Shown: positions 1 through 6,766, numbered from the stretch's first letter. The stretch: DNA of 8,252 bases from Desulfobacterales bacterium (GCA_012974315.1 JAAXQI010000150.1:1-8252); one strand, 5' to 3'. The notes: generated from the letters alone by a model not told the origin. Made by a program: numbers and translations.

Positions 1-1
1 G

Positions 2-91
2 ATCCGCTTCTACGAACGCCGCCCGAAGTTCAAGGGGGCGGAGTTCCGCGTCAAGATCCGGGAGGAGCTGGAGGAGGTGCATTGCTTCTGA
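2..91 (+). CDS. 3' end of an unidentified high-GC reading frame, partial at window edge
   Basis: A frame open from the window edge gives 29 codons and ends at a TGA at 89-91. It is rich in Arg, Lys, Glu and Phe (for example FYERRPKFKG). By hand count 27 of 29 codons end in G or C, and positions 1-80 are about 65% GC against about 43% for 81-160. That bias looks like coding DNA from a GC-rich genome and is unlike every other gene here. I do not recognise the family. The last few codons (about from position 80 on) may already lie past a junction, so the stop codon may not be the native one. The block reads opposite to all other genes in the window. Coding status is inferred from codon bias only. 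Confidence 0.35.
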   Translation: MRFYERRPKFKGAEFRVKIREELEEVHCF

Positions 92-272
92 CAGTTGATG
101 GAGCATTTATGATAAGTGTATCTGCACCGCCACTACCACCACCTGTAATTGTAATAGTGGTGTCGTCTCCGCCACATGAGACGAGCATCGTTGAGGAAGC
201 AAGAAGAACAAGCGCTAACAACCAGTAACAGAAACCAGCCGATACTGATCTGAACTTTGTGGGTATTTCCAT
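51..272 (-). CDS. small lipoprotein, probably the N-terminus of a longer (Ig-like?) lipoprotein cut at a junction
   Basis: The 73-codon frame starts at an ATG preceded by a good ribosome binding site (AGAGGG, 6 nt away). The protein has a polar N-terminus, a hydrophobic segment at about residues 16-31 and a lipobox MLVSC with the cysteine at 33, so it should be lipidated. A Thr/Gly-rich linker follows (about 37-50). Next comes a stretch reading ADTLIINAPSTV, which resembles the opening strand of bacterial Ig-like (Big) domains often found in deltaproteobacterial surface lipoproteins; that resemblance is my inference. The last ten or so residues (APPPAPPGS) are the antisense reading of the GC-rich block at the window edge and look artificial. 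The true gene therefore probably continued into DNA that is not present here. It is last in the operon direction, 93 bp after the CsgG-like lipoprotein gene. An alternative is a genuine 73-aa lipoprotein. Confidence 0.55.
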   Translation of the reverse strand: MEIPTKFRSVSAGFCYWLLALVLLASSTMLVSCGGDDTTITITGGGSGGADTLIINAPSTVRSNAPPPAPPGS

Positions 273-365
273 GGAAAGCCCTCTATAAATGAATTACAAA
301 TTTGCGGGTTAGCCTGAGCAGCAGCTTTACGTTAAAATTTCAGCTCCCTGGTTCCCTTTTTCCTT

Positions 366-1433
366 TTACATAATTGCTTTATTTTTATCCCAGAAATCAT
401 CAACCAACAAGGTTGTGGCTCTGTTTACAGCTGTTTTGAACATTTCCTTCGAGCGTTTATCACCATAGATAGACTGCGGTGCCACTTTGACTTCTGCCCT
501 GTTGGTCCAGATAACCTCTCCTGTTGCGGTGTCCTGCACCCAGATACGCAGCTGAACAAGAGCCTCTGGCGTTTTGCCGCTATGATTGGCAAGATGTGCT
601 GCGCTTGCACCAACAAAGCCCCAGGTCACTGCATTCCAAAATTGTCCGTTACTGTCGCCGCCAGAGACTGTTGTTGTACCGCCAGGACTAATGGTTGTAT
701 TAGAGTACTCTGGCTCAAAAGGAGAACCTGCATTATAGCCTGCTACAGCACCGGCCAAACCCCACAGCGCTATTGAATTAAGATTGTCGTAATCTTCTGA
801 CTCTGCAAAACCGAACGCTGCCTGGGATGTGCCCTTGATGATAAAAGGCAAAAGACCTCTCTTGTGCAACTTCCAGCTGTGTTCCTGCTGAAGGTTGTAT
901 TCAATGATCCGTCCACGGACAATGTAATCTGCATTAAACCTGCGCCCAAGTTTGGAAATGGTTCTTTTGTCCAGACCATGAACCCCAGCATCAGCGGCGT
1001 CCGTTGCTTCATTTTCAGCATTGTCGGCATCTATCCACTCCTGAAACTCCCCTTTCATCACGTCGGACCATTCACCGTCAAGCTCTCCCTGCAATCGCGA
1101 AGTGCGGCCCCAGGATGCCAACCTGATGATATTGGCATCCACCAGATACTGGGTCACATCCTCCTGAATCGGCAGATTAAAACCTTTCCCGGTAAACTTA
1201 TCAGTCAGGGATTCTGTTACACTTCTGCTCTTTTCATGGACAGACATGACATCATCTCCTGACGAATAGTCAGCAAAAGGCAACAGCACGACTGACTTGT
1301 CGGTAGAACAGACGCTTGAAGCCGATTGCGTGTCGGGGACGTGGAGCGTTTCTTCGGTAACAGAATGACCCGAGGCGCAACCACTAACCAGCAGTGCCAA
1401 AAAGCCGTAGAGAAAGAATCTTTTTACTGCCAT
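366..1433 (-). CDS. CsgG/LpoB-like outer-membrane lipoprotein with glycine-rich insertion
   Basis: A 355-aa lipoprotein. Its signal peptide ends in the lipobox VSGC (Cys19), followed by Ala, which does not match an inner-membrane retention signal, so outer-membrane sorting is expected. The folded part has the look of the CsgG/LpoB/TolB-N anticodon-binding-like fold: an opening strand VVLLPFADYSS (about 48-58), a helix, then NADYIVRGRIIEYN (about 167-180). After an insertion come the paired strands VQLRIWVQDTATGEVIWTNR (about 293-312) and a C-terminal helix ending LLVDDFW. The insertion (about 215-285) holds two small-residue-rich segments, LWGLAGAVAGYNAG and WGFVGASAAHLA, around a Gly/Thr/Ser loop, like a glycine-zipper hairpin. 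The start is chosen at the ATG with a strong ribosome binding site; a TTG 63 bp upstream is less likely. It lies 94 bp after the secretin stop, which suggests an accessory role at the pilus secretin. The fold call is from pattern only; the function is not known. Confidence 0.7.
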   Translation of the reverse strand: MAVKRFFLYGFLALLVSGCASGHSVTEETLHVPDTQSASSVCSTDKSVVLLPFADYSSGDDVMSVHEKSRSVTESLTDKFTGKGFNLPIQEDVTQYLVDANIIRLASWGRTSRLQGELDGEWSDVMKGEFQEWIDADNAENEATDAADAGVHGLDKRTISKLGRRFNADYIVRGRIIEYNLQQEHSWKLHKRGLLPFIIKGTSQAAFGFAESEDYDNLNSIALWGLAGAVAGYNAGSPFEPEYSNTTISPGGTTTVSGGDSNGQFWNAVTWGFVGASAAHLANHSGKTPEALVQLRIWVQDTATGEVIWTNRAEVKVAPQSIYGDKRSKEMFKTAVNRATTLLVDDFWDKNKAIM

Positions 1434-1440
1434 GACGGAA

Positions 1441-1449
1441 TCTCCTTCC
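1441..1449 (-). promoter_or_regulatory. strong ribosome binding site fixing the start of the CsgG-like lipoprotein
   Basis: The minus strand reads GGAAGGAGA seven bases before the ATG at 1433. This is the clearest Shine-Dalgarno match in the window. It sits inside the possible upstream extension from a TTG at 1496, and places the start directly before a canonical lipoprotein signal peptide. Confidence 0.8.
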
Positions 1450-1522
1450 AAAATTGAATTCGGTGTTTGGATATTTTTTACTAAATCTAATTTCAAATTT
1501 TAAACCTTTTGGCTCCCATATA

Positions 1523-1539
1523 AGGATTTAAAGAATCCT
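1523..1539. repeat. 6-bp inverted repeat over the secretin stop codon
   Basis: AGGATT and AATCCT are exact inverted arms with a 5-base AT-rich loop, straddling the TAA of the secretin gene. No T-run follows in the direction of transcription, so it is not a typical intrinsic terminator. The right arm could instead pair with AGGAT at 1550-1554. It may affect RNA stability between the secretin and lipoprotein genes, or be chance. Confidence 0.35.
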
Positions 1540-3207
1540 AGGCCTTAACAGGATAACAAGCTCTTTCCTGACCATGGTCTTTGCCTCATTGCCAAAAATG
1601 TATTTCATCCCGGGAAGCTTGCCCAATCCCGCAACATTACTGCCTTCATCAATCTCCACAGAGCTTATCAGGCCGCCGACTATAAGCATCTCGCCGTTAT
1701 GCACCCGCACGATGGAATTCATGGTTCTTTCCTTGATAAATGGAAGACCAACCTGATTCAGCCCAAACTGTTTGTATTCAATGGGCTCCTCAAGCTGAGA
1801 AATCATGGGAATGATGCTCATAACAATTTCGTCATCATTCATTATCGTGGCATATACCTCCAAGCGCAAACCTGAAATAGCCTGGGCGGTTGTGGCGGCT
1901 GTTGTAACCACACCTTCATCGGTTGTGGTCTCCACCTCGCTGATATAGGTCACGTTATCACCGACATAGATTACCGCAGGCTGACCGTTCATAACGCTTA
2001 TCCGTGGGTTGGCCAGAACCTTGGTCGAGCCCTGGGTCTCAATGGCATCCAAAACAAGGTCAAACGATTTGGCAGCCAAAGAAATTGTATCGATAAAGCC
2101 GCCCGAGCTGGGATAAATCTGCCCTGAGTTTCCAAAGGTGGCAGTAAAGTTAAAGGCGCTGCTCTTTAACAGGCCGTCCCAATCAATTCCCTTGGCCGAA
2201 CCTTGGTCAAGGGTAACTTCAAGGATTTTTGCCTCAATGGTAATTTGTTTGTACATCTCCTCTTTGAGGGCATCCACATATATTTGAACCTTGTCAAGCA
2301 AAGGCCGAGGGGCTGTGACGGTGATCAACCCAAGAGACGGGTCGATAGAATAGAAACCGCTGGAAGTTTGTGTAAGGGTGGCCCCCTGGGGAGCCACTTG
2401 CTGCTCTTCTTCATCTCCATCTTTTGATGGCTTAGCCGATACCGGCGCTTCGTATCTCTGGGCCCAGATATCTAGTAGCTGAGACAGATTCTTATCGATG
2501 CTATCCCACCTTGTATTATCTGAATCGGTATTGGTAGTGGTGCCGCCGCTCGTATTAATATTTGCCTGGCCTTTAATGCGGGGCGGAAGGGCAACATGAA
2601 ATTTTCTGGTTTCCTTGAATTTTATTATGATGGTGCTGCCTTTCAGTTCATAGAAATAATCTACCTGCCGCAGCATATTATTAATGGCTTCAAAAAAATC
2701 ATCCGCAGCACTGATGTCAACATCTATATATACATACTGATCAACATCACTCGCCCAGCTGACATTCATATTATGCAGGGAAGCAAGACGCTTCATAATA
2801 TCGCGCAACGGAACAGCACCTGCTGTAGTCGTGATATCAGCGCCGACTTTTAAAGCCAGTTCATCATCAACATTTGCAGCACCTTCAGCCATCCCCCTAT
2901 CGCTTATTAAATAGGAAGGCTTTTGAAAGCGTACCGGCAGGGCTCTTCCAGCCCCTTCCTCTACAACAGCAGGAGATGCAATTTCCGGCTGTACAGGCTG
3001 TGTGGCGCTTTCCCGAGGCTCTCCGGCAACTTCCATTCCGCTAGTTGCAGAGGATTCCATCCCTGATGACTGGGTAGAGGGTGTAGCACAACCCAATAGA
3101 ATAAGCATTGCACTTACTGCAATTCCGCCCAGTAGTACTCTTTTTTTGGCAAGCATAGACTTTTTTCCCAACCTTTTGTTTGGCTTTGATAGCTGTTCTA
3201 TTTTCAT
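1528..3207 (-). CDS. pilQ: lipidated type IV pilus secretin (MshL/PilQ-type outer-membrane channel)
   Basis: A 559-aa secretin forming the outer-membrane pore through which the pilus emerges. The N-terminal signal ends in the lipobox LLGC (Cys40, followed by Ala), so the protein should be lipidated and sorted to the outer membrane. A Ser/Glu/Pro linker (about 45-90) is followed by an STN/N0 domain (about 120-197), a region with N1-like character and acidic and Gly/Thr-rich loops (about 200-320), the strand QITIEAKILEVTLDQG (321-336), and the secretin core with TKVLANPRISVMNGQPAV (395-412), a late LGKLPGMKYIFGNE and the terminal KELVILLRPRIL. It stops right there, with no C-terminal pilotin-binding extension. 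It has no AMIN domain. Length and layout fit MshL more than classical PilQ (usually 700 or more residues), but its place after pilMNOP is that of pilQ, so the symbol is positional. A second in-frame ATG at 3156 would give a tidier lipoprotein signal peptide starting MLAKKR; the distal start has only a weak GGTGGGA site. Confidence 0.9.
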   Translation of the reverse strand: MKIEQLSKPNKRLGKKSMLAKKRVLLGGIAVSAMLILLGCATPSTQSSGMESSATSGMEVAGEPRESATQPVQPEIASPAVVEEGAGRALPVRFQKPSYLISDRGMAEGAANVDDELALKVGADITTTAGAVPLRDIMKRLASLHNMNVSWASDVDQYVYIDVDISAADDFFEAINNMLRQVDYFYELKGSTIIIKFKETRKFHVALPPRIKGQANINTSGGTTTNTDSDNTRWDSIDKNLSQLLDIWAQRYEAPVSAKPSKDGDEEEQQVAPQGATLTQTSSGFYSIDPSLGLITVTAPRPLLDKVQIYVDALKEEMYKQITIEAKILEVTLDQGSAKGIDWDGLLKSSAFNFTATFGNSGQIYPSSGGFIDTISLAAKSFDLVLDAIETQGSTKVLANPRISVMNGQPAVIYVGDNVTYISEVETTTDEGVVTTAATTAQAISGLRLEVYATIMNDDEIVMSIIPMISQLEEPIEYKQFGLNQVGLPFIKERTMNSIVRVHNGEMLIVGGLISSVEIDEGSNVAGLGKLPGMKYIFGNEAKTMVRKELVILLRPRIL

Positions 3208-3236
3208 AGAGTACGTCCCACCAATATATTTTTACT

Positions 3237-3249
3237 TACAGTAACTGTA
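3237..3249. repeat. palindrome TACAGT-A-ACTGTA between the AMIN-TPR and secretin genes
   Basis: A perfect inverted repeat with 6-bp arms around a single base, inside the 49-bp gap before the secretin gene. The shape is that of a dimeric-regulator operator. I see no convincing -35/-10 pair with it, though TATATT lies just downstream on the minus strand. No regulator can be named. Confidence 0.3.
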
Positions 3250-3256
3250 TTCCAGA

Positions 3257-4918
3257 TTACATCTGCCCCTGGGATTTCGCTTCTTCCAGAACCAGTCTGC
3301 CCTTTATGTAGCGAGTTAAATCCGCAGGCAGCTGATATCCTGATAATAATACTGCCCGATACTCTGCTGCTGCTTTTGCGCTGTTGCCTTCTTTATCAAG
3401 AATTCTGGCCCGGGCTATCATTGTATCAAGAGAGTCTCCATACTGATCCTCATGCCGGGCAAGGAGAAGCAGGGCATCGAGGTAATTGCCATTTTCCTCA
3501 GAAAACATGGCATAACTTATCACAGCTTCACTTTCAGGCCTTTTGCCACTTACAGCCAGATCAAAATACTCTTTAGCCTCATCATTTCTTTTCATATTGG
3601 CCAGGCCGATAGCAGTATACAATGCGCTTGTCTGGTCATTTTGATCTATCTTCAGCGCCTCTTTTCCATAAAAGACAGCCTTGGCATTCATTCCCATATG
3701 AACCAGATAAAGGGAAGACAAACGGGCGGCAAGTTTGCCGTTCTCCGGCCACATCTCAAATGCCTTTTCATAAAGCGCCAGGGCGTCTTCATATTCCTCC
3801 TGCTTTTCAAGGGCACGGGCCTCTCTCGTTAACCTCTGGGCATCCAGGACCTCAGGAGACAATTCCATCTTCTGGATGACCTGTAATTTTTCACCTTCCT
3901 CCAGTATGGCCCGATCTTTCTTGACAGCGACCGTTTCAATTTCTCGTTCAGGCCATTCAAAAGTTGCTCCTTTTGGGGCAATAACTAAGGTGTTATAACG
4001 TTCAATCGCCTGGAGATTCTGCAGGTTTAAAATAACATCCAGCACAAAATCCCAGGGCACGTTATCAAGCGCCAGGGTAAGATTACCACCTACACCCGCC
4101 GTGACAACGATGTTCATGCCGCTTATTTCACCAAACAGCCTGAAAACATTATGCAGGTCAATCTTATAAAAATCGACAGTGATTGACTGCTTTTCGTATC
4201 CAGCATAAGTAAATTCATCCAGAATCTGAGGTGCTGCTGCAGTTACAGGAGATTTGACCGGCATGGAAACGGGCTCTGGTGCAGCCTCAACCACTTTTAC
4301 TTCTTCAGGCTGAGCGGGTTCTGTCTCTTTTTCCATGGGCTGCTCTACCACTTCAACTTGTGGTGACGTATCAGCCACAGAAGACTTTTTAGATGATGCC
4401 ACTATGGCCGGAGGTGCTGGTGCCGGTTCTTTTACCGGAGTCTTTGGCGTCTCAACCGCCGCAACTTTGGCCCCTTTTTGCTTGAAATAAATTACGATAT
4501 CATTGACATCACGTTCAACTGTGTAGCTTGCATCTCCAGTTGTAAACATTTCAAGCCTGGCAATAAGAGGCTCCTTATCATCCAGAATCTTTCCCTTAAT
4601 TTGTGCAACAGGACCTTCACCGGGAGTCAGCGGGAGTTTCAGAGACCCTGCAAACGAACCATCTGCAATATCAAGGATAACCCTCTGGGGCTCAAACAGC
4701 TCATACATTGTAAATGTAGGTGGAGCCGAGCCTGTAACCCGAAGCATAACCCCCTGGTCAGACTTGGTGGTTTTAATCCCTGTAATCTGATACGGACCTG
4801 GGGCCGCAAAAGCAAGCTGCTCGGCCACAGCCGTATTCACATTACTTACTAAAAAATAAGTGAAAAGCAGCATTGCAAACCATAACACAGTTATTCTGAA
4901 GCATACCCTGTGGGCCAT
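3257..4918 (-). CDS. secreted AMIN-STN-TPR protein, PilQ N-terminal half fused to a TPR array
   Basis: A 553-aa exported protein. The signal peptide has a hydrophobic core at about 10-28 and a likely cleavage at AVA-EQ near residue 32; there is no lipobox. An AMIN domain (about 43-147; QITGIKTTKSDQGVMLRVTG, then QRVILDIADGSF) is the peptidoglycan-binding module seen at the N-terminus of PilQ and AmiC. A Pro/Glu/Val/Lys-rich linker (about 150-232) leads to an STN/N0 domain (about 237-318) with the PilQ-like signatures FTYAGYEKQSITVDF and LTLALDNVPWDFVLDVIL. Where PilQ would go on to N1 and the barrel, this protein has about 40 linking residues and then a helical TPR-like array (about 360-545; for example YEDALALYEKAFEMWPENGKL). 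The ribosome binding site GAGGGGG lies about 10 nt before the ATG, inside the pilP end, and the start is 2 bp after the pilP stop, so the genes are translationally close. Inferred role: a periplasmic scaffold that binds peptidoglycan and PilP and helps secretin assembly. Confidence 0.85.
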   Translation of the reverse strand: MAHRVCFRITVLWFAMLLFTYFLVSNVNTAVAEQLAFAAPGPYQITGIKTTKSDQGVMLRVTGSAPPTFTMYELFEPQRVILDIADGSFAGSLKLPLTPGEGPVAQIKGKILDDKEPLIARLEMFTTGDASYTVERDVNDIVIYFKQKGAKVAAVETPKTPVKEPAPAPPAIVASSKKSSVADTSPQVEVVEQPMEKETEPAQPEEVKVVEAAPEPVSMPVKSPVTAAAPQILDEFTYAGYEKQSITVDFYKIDLHNVFRLFGEISGMNIVVTAGVGGNLTLALDNVPWDFVLDVILNLQNLQAIERYNTLVIAPKGATFEWPEREIETVAVKKDRAILEEGEKLQVIQKMELSPEVLDAQRLTREARALEKQEEYEDALALYEKAFEMWPENGKLAARLSSLYLVHMGMNAKAVFYGKEALKIDQNDQTSALYTAIGLANMKRNDEAKEYFDLAVSGKRPESEAVISYAMFSEENGNYLDALLLLARHEDQYGDSLDTMIARARILDKEGNSAKAAAEYRAVLLSGYQLPADLTRYIKGRLVLEEAKSQGQM

Positions 4919-4920
4919 TG

Positions 4921-5445
4921 CTATTTTTCCCCCTCTTGATTCAACACCATTTCAACGGTTTTATATATTTTATCTCCGGCCAGGTTGTAGGTGTAATTTT
5001 TGACAATCACCTTATTCGGCACAACGGCCTCAACAACACCGGTCCTTCCCAACAAAAGTCCTTCACGAATTATATACCCCTGATTATTTGAATCCTGCAC
5101 CATGGCAAACTTATCAGCAGCACCCAAAATAATTGCCACTACAGTGAGCTGCCCCGGTTCAAATTTCCGCATCCCGGTCAACTCTTCGACAGGTGTCTTG
5201 ACTGCAAGCACCTTTTCCTGAACGAAAGAGACAAAGGGATCAGTCCTGCCTTCCCTTTTATAAACAAAAGAATCACCTGAGTCCTGGAAAAGGATGGCTG
5301 CCATCTTTTCCGTAAACTTCAACTCTTTTTGTTCTTCAACAACTTTTTCCTCGGCAGCAAACACATCCATTCCCTGCAAGCCAATAATAGCAAAAATGGC
5401 TGTTAGAAGAAAAATGAATTTATATGTCCGACTTAATTGCATCAT
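4921..5445 (-). CDS. pilP: type IV pilus alignment protein PilP (non-lipidated form)
   Basis: A 174-aa periplasmic link between the PilN/PilO dimer and the secretin N0 domain. Family signatures are clear: FVYKREGRTDPF (60-71), LTGMRKFEPGQLTVVAIILG (89-108), then AMVQDSNNQGYIIREGLLLG and a run of short beta strands to VIVKNYTY, forming the C-terminal beta-sandwich (HR) domain. The N-terminus is a signal peptide with a likely signal peptidase I site at VFA-AEE (about residue 30). There is no cysteine at all, whereas PilP of Neisseria and Pseudomonas is a lipoprotein. Two ATGs stand in tandem (5445 and 5442); the first is used here. It starts 5 bp after the pilO stop and ends 2 bp before the next gene. 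Confidence 0.9.
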   Translation of the reverse strand: MMQLSRTYKFIFLLTAIFAIIGLQGMDVFAAEEKVVEEQKELKFTEKMAAILFQDSGDSFVYKREGRTDPFVSFVQEKVLAVKTPVEELTGMRKFEPGQLTVVAIILGAADKFAMVQDSNNQGYIIREGLLLGRTGVVEAVVPNKVIVKNYTYNLAGDKIYKTVEMVLNQEGEK

Positions 5446-5450
5446 TTACT

Positions 5451-6086
5451 TTACTTTTTGCCCTTTTTGGGTTTTGGGGCCATTTCAGACTCTTCAAGAA
5501 ATCTATAGGTAATAAGGCTAATGCTTGCCCCAAGAAGCAACTCCCCCCTTTGCTTACTCCCACCGCCCAGAGTGATATTGGTAGCCGAGATAATTCGATC
5601 CAGTTTGCTGACCTCATACAAAAAAGTTCCGATATTGTGATACGGGCCATTTAGTCTCAACGAAACAGGTATTTCGGCGTAAAACTCTTTCTTCCGCTCG
5701 CCTCCTGGCGAGAATGAAGCCATAGACAATCCTGAATTAGTGCCGAGTGAGGAGATATTGGTTAAAAGGGAAGGGATTTCCTTTTTCTGCGGCAAAAGAA
5801 TGGCAGCTTCCGCGAACATACGCTGGGTTTCTTCCATTTCAGCCAAATGTTCATCAAGCTTTGCAGCCCTGGCCTTTGCCCCGGCAATCTCCTGCCGCAG
5901 GCTTGCCGCCCTTTTCTCCAACCCCTTTATCTGTTCGGTCTTGGCTGTAAAGTGCAGAAAATAAAAGGCCACAACTGGCAGAGCTATTATCAGTACAAAT
6001 ATTACAACGATAATTTTCTTATCGAGTGTAACAACTCTTTTCTCCAGAAAGGAGTCAAAGGCTTCTTTTGTTTTTTGTACTTTCAT
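5451..6086 (-). CDS. pilO: type IV pilus inner-membrane assembly protein PilO
   Basis: A 211-aa bitopic inner-membrane protein that pairs with PilN. It has a short Lys-rich cytoplasmic N-terminus, one transmembrane helix (about 25-45, IIVVIFVLIIALPVVAFYFL), a periplasmic coiled coil (about 46-92), the conserved turn ILLPQKKEIPSLLTNI (about 96-111) and a ferredoxin-like domain (about 112-196) containing EIPVSLRLNGPYHNIGTFLYEVSKLDRII. The C-terminus is a basic tail KPKKGKK. An in-frame TAA lies four codons before the ATG, so no longer form is possible. The ribosome binding site is weak. It follows pilN after an 85-bp gap and is 5 bp before pilP. Confidence 0.92.
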   Translation of the reverse strand: MKVQKTKEAFDSFLEKRVVTLDKKIIVVIFVLIIALPVVAFYFLHFTAKTEQIKGLEKRAASLRQEIAGAKARAAKLDEHLAEMEETQRMFAEAAILLPQKKEIPSLLTNISSLGTNSGLSMASFSPGGERKKEFYAEIPVSLRLNGPYHNIGTFLYEVSKLDRIISATNITLGGGSKQRGELLLGASISLITYRFLEESEMAPKPKKGKK

Positions 6087-6171
6087 TCGTGCTTTTTATC
6101 GCTCAGTCTTATAATACCGTTAAAGTTTCCTCTTCTCTCCTGAATTGCTGATACACAAAATATACCCAACC

Positions 6172-6759
6172 TTACTTCTTGGCTTCTGTTTCCTCAGTTG
6201 CTTCTTCTTGATAATCCGCATTTATTACTTGAATAGTTAGCGAAAAAGACCTGAGTCTCCTTCCCTGGACTCCGGTCGCTGACGTCCCTGAAAGCTCAGC
6301 TGTCGCAAAATAAGGTGATGTGACAATTGTTTCCATAAAGTCTGCAATAGTTGCATTGTCCAGCGCAATGGCCGATATCCTTAAAATGGAGCTGTTAAAT
6401 GACATGGAATTAATCCAGAGGCGGCTTGATGGGGTCAGCTTGGCCAGTTCATCCATTACCCGTACAGTCAACTGGGAACCTTTTTTCAGCTGGCTGATGG
6501 TATTGAGCTTGGTTTCAAGAAGGGCCTGATCTCCTTTGAGTTGTTCAATTTGATTGATTGTGGTCTGGTACTTTGCTTTTTCTTTTTGCAGCTCGCTGAT
6601 GGAGGCGTTAAGCTCATCCACCTTAAAGCCAAGAACCAAAGCAACCAGCAGGAGAATAGCCAGTACTCCCAACAAGGTGGCCCCCATACCGAAAACCTGT
6701 TTGGCGGCCTTTATCCTTTTTTTGATCTGCCTTACTGGAAGCAGGTTAATATAGATCAT
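6172..6759 (-). CDS. pilN: type IV pilus inner-membrane assembly protein PilN
   Basis: A 195-aa inner-membrane protein that carries the PilM docking peptide. The sequence begins MIYINLLPVR, and the INLLP motif at residues 4-8 is the segment that binds the PilM groove in known structures. One transmembrane helix (about 24-45) is followed by a periplasmic coiled coil (about 46-92) and a ferredoxin-like domain (about 95-182; RLWINSMSF, LRISAIALDNATIADFMETI, FSLTIQVI). An acidic tail ends the protein. The start at 6759 is chosen because INLLP is always near the N-terminus and because this ATG is 7 bp after the pilM stop. A longer frame from 6822 overlaps pilM and adds 21 residues with no family match. 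Confidence 0.93.
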   Translation of the reverse strand: MIYINLLPVRQIKKRIKAAKQVFGMGATLLGVLAILLLVALVLGFKVDELNASISELQKEKAKYQTTINQIEQLKGDQALLETKLNTISQLKKGSQLTVRVMDELAKLTPSSRLWINSMSFNSSILRISAIALDNATIADFMETIVTSPYFATAELSGTSATGVQGRRLRSFSLTIQVINADYQEEATEETEAKK

Positions 6760-6766
6760 GCCTATC

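Noticed and set aside
864..1262. Plus-strand 132-codon frame
   Set aside because: It lies wholly antisense to the CsgG-like lipoprotein gene, with no ribosome binding site or family resemblance.
1434..1496. N-terminal extension of the CsgG-like lipoprotein from a TTG
   Set aside because: It would put 21 polar residues before a canonical lipoprotein signal; the strong ribosome binding site belongs to the ATG at 1433.
4478..4852. Plus-strand 124-codon frame
   Set aside because: Antisense to the AMIN domain of a clearly coding gene; Cys/Asn/Ile-rich shadow sequence.
1528..4918. A single pilQ gene broken in two by a frameshift
   Set aside because: The secretin has its own signal peptide, lipobox and STN domain, and the upstream protein continues for over 200 residues of TPR-like sequence after its STN domain. 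Neither end looks like a torn gene.
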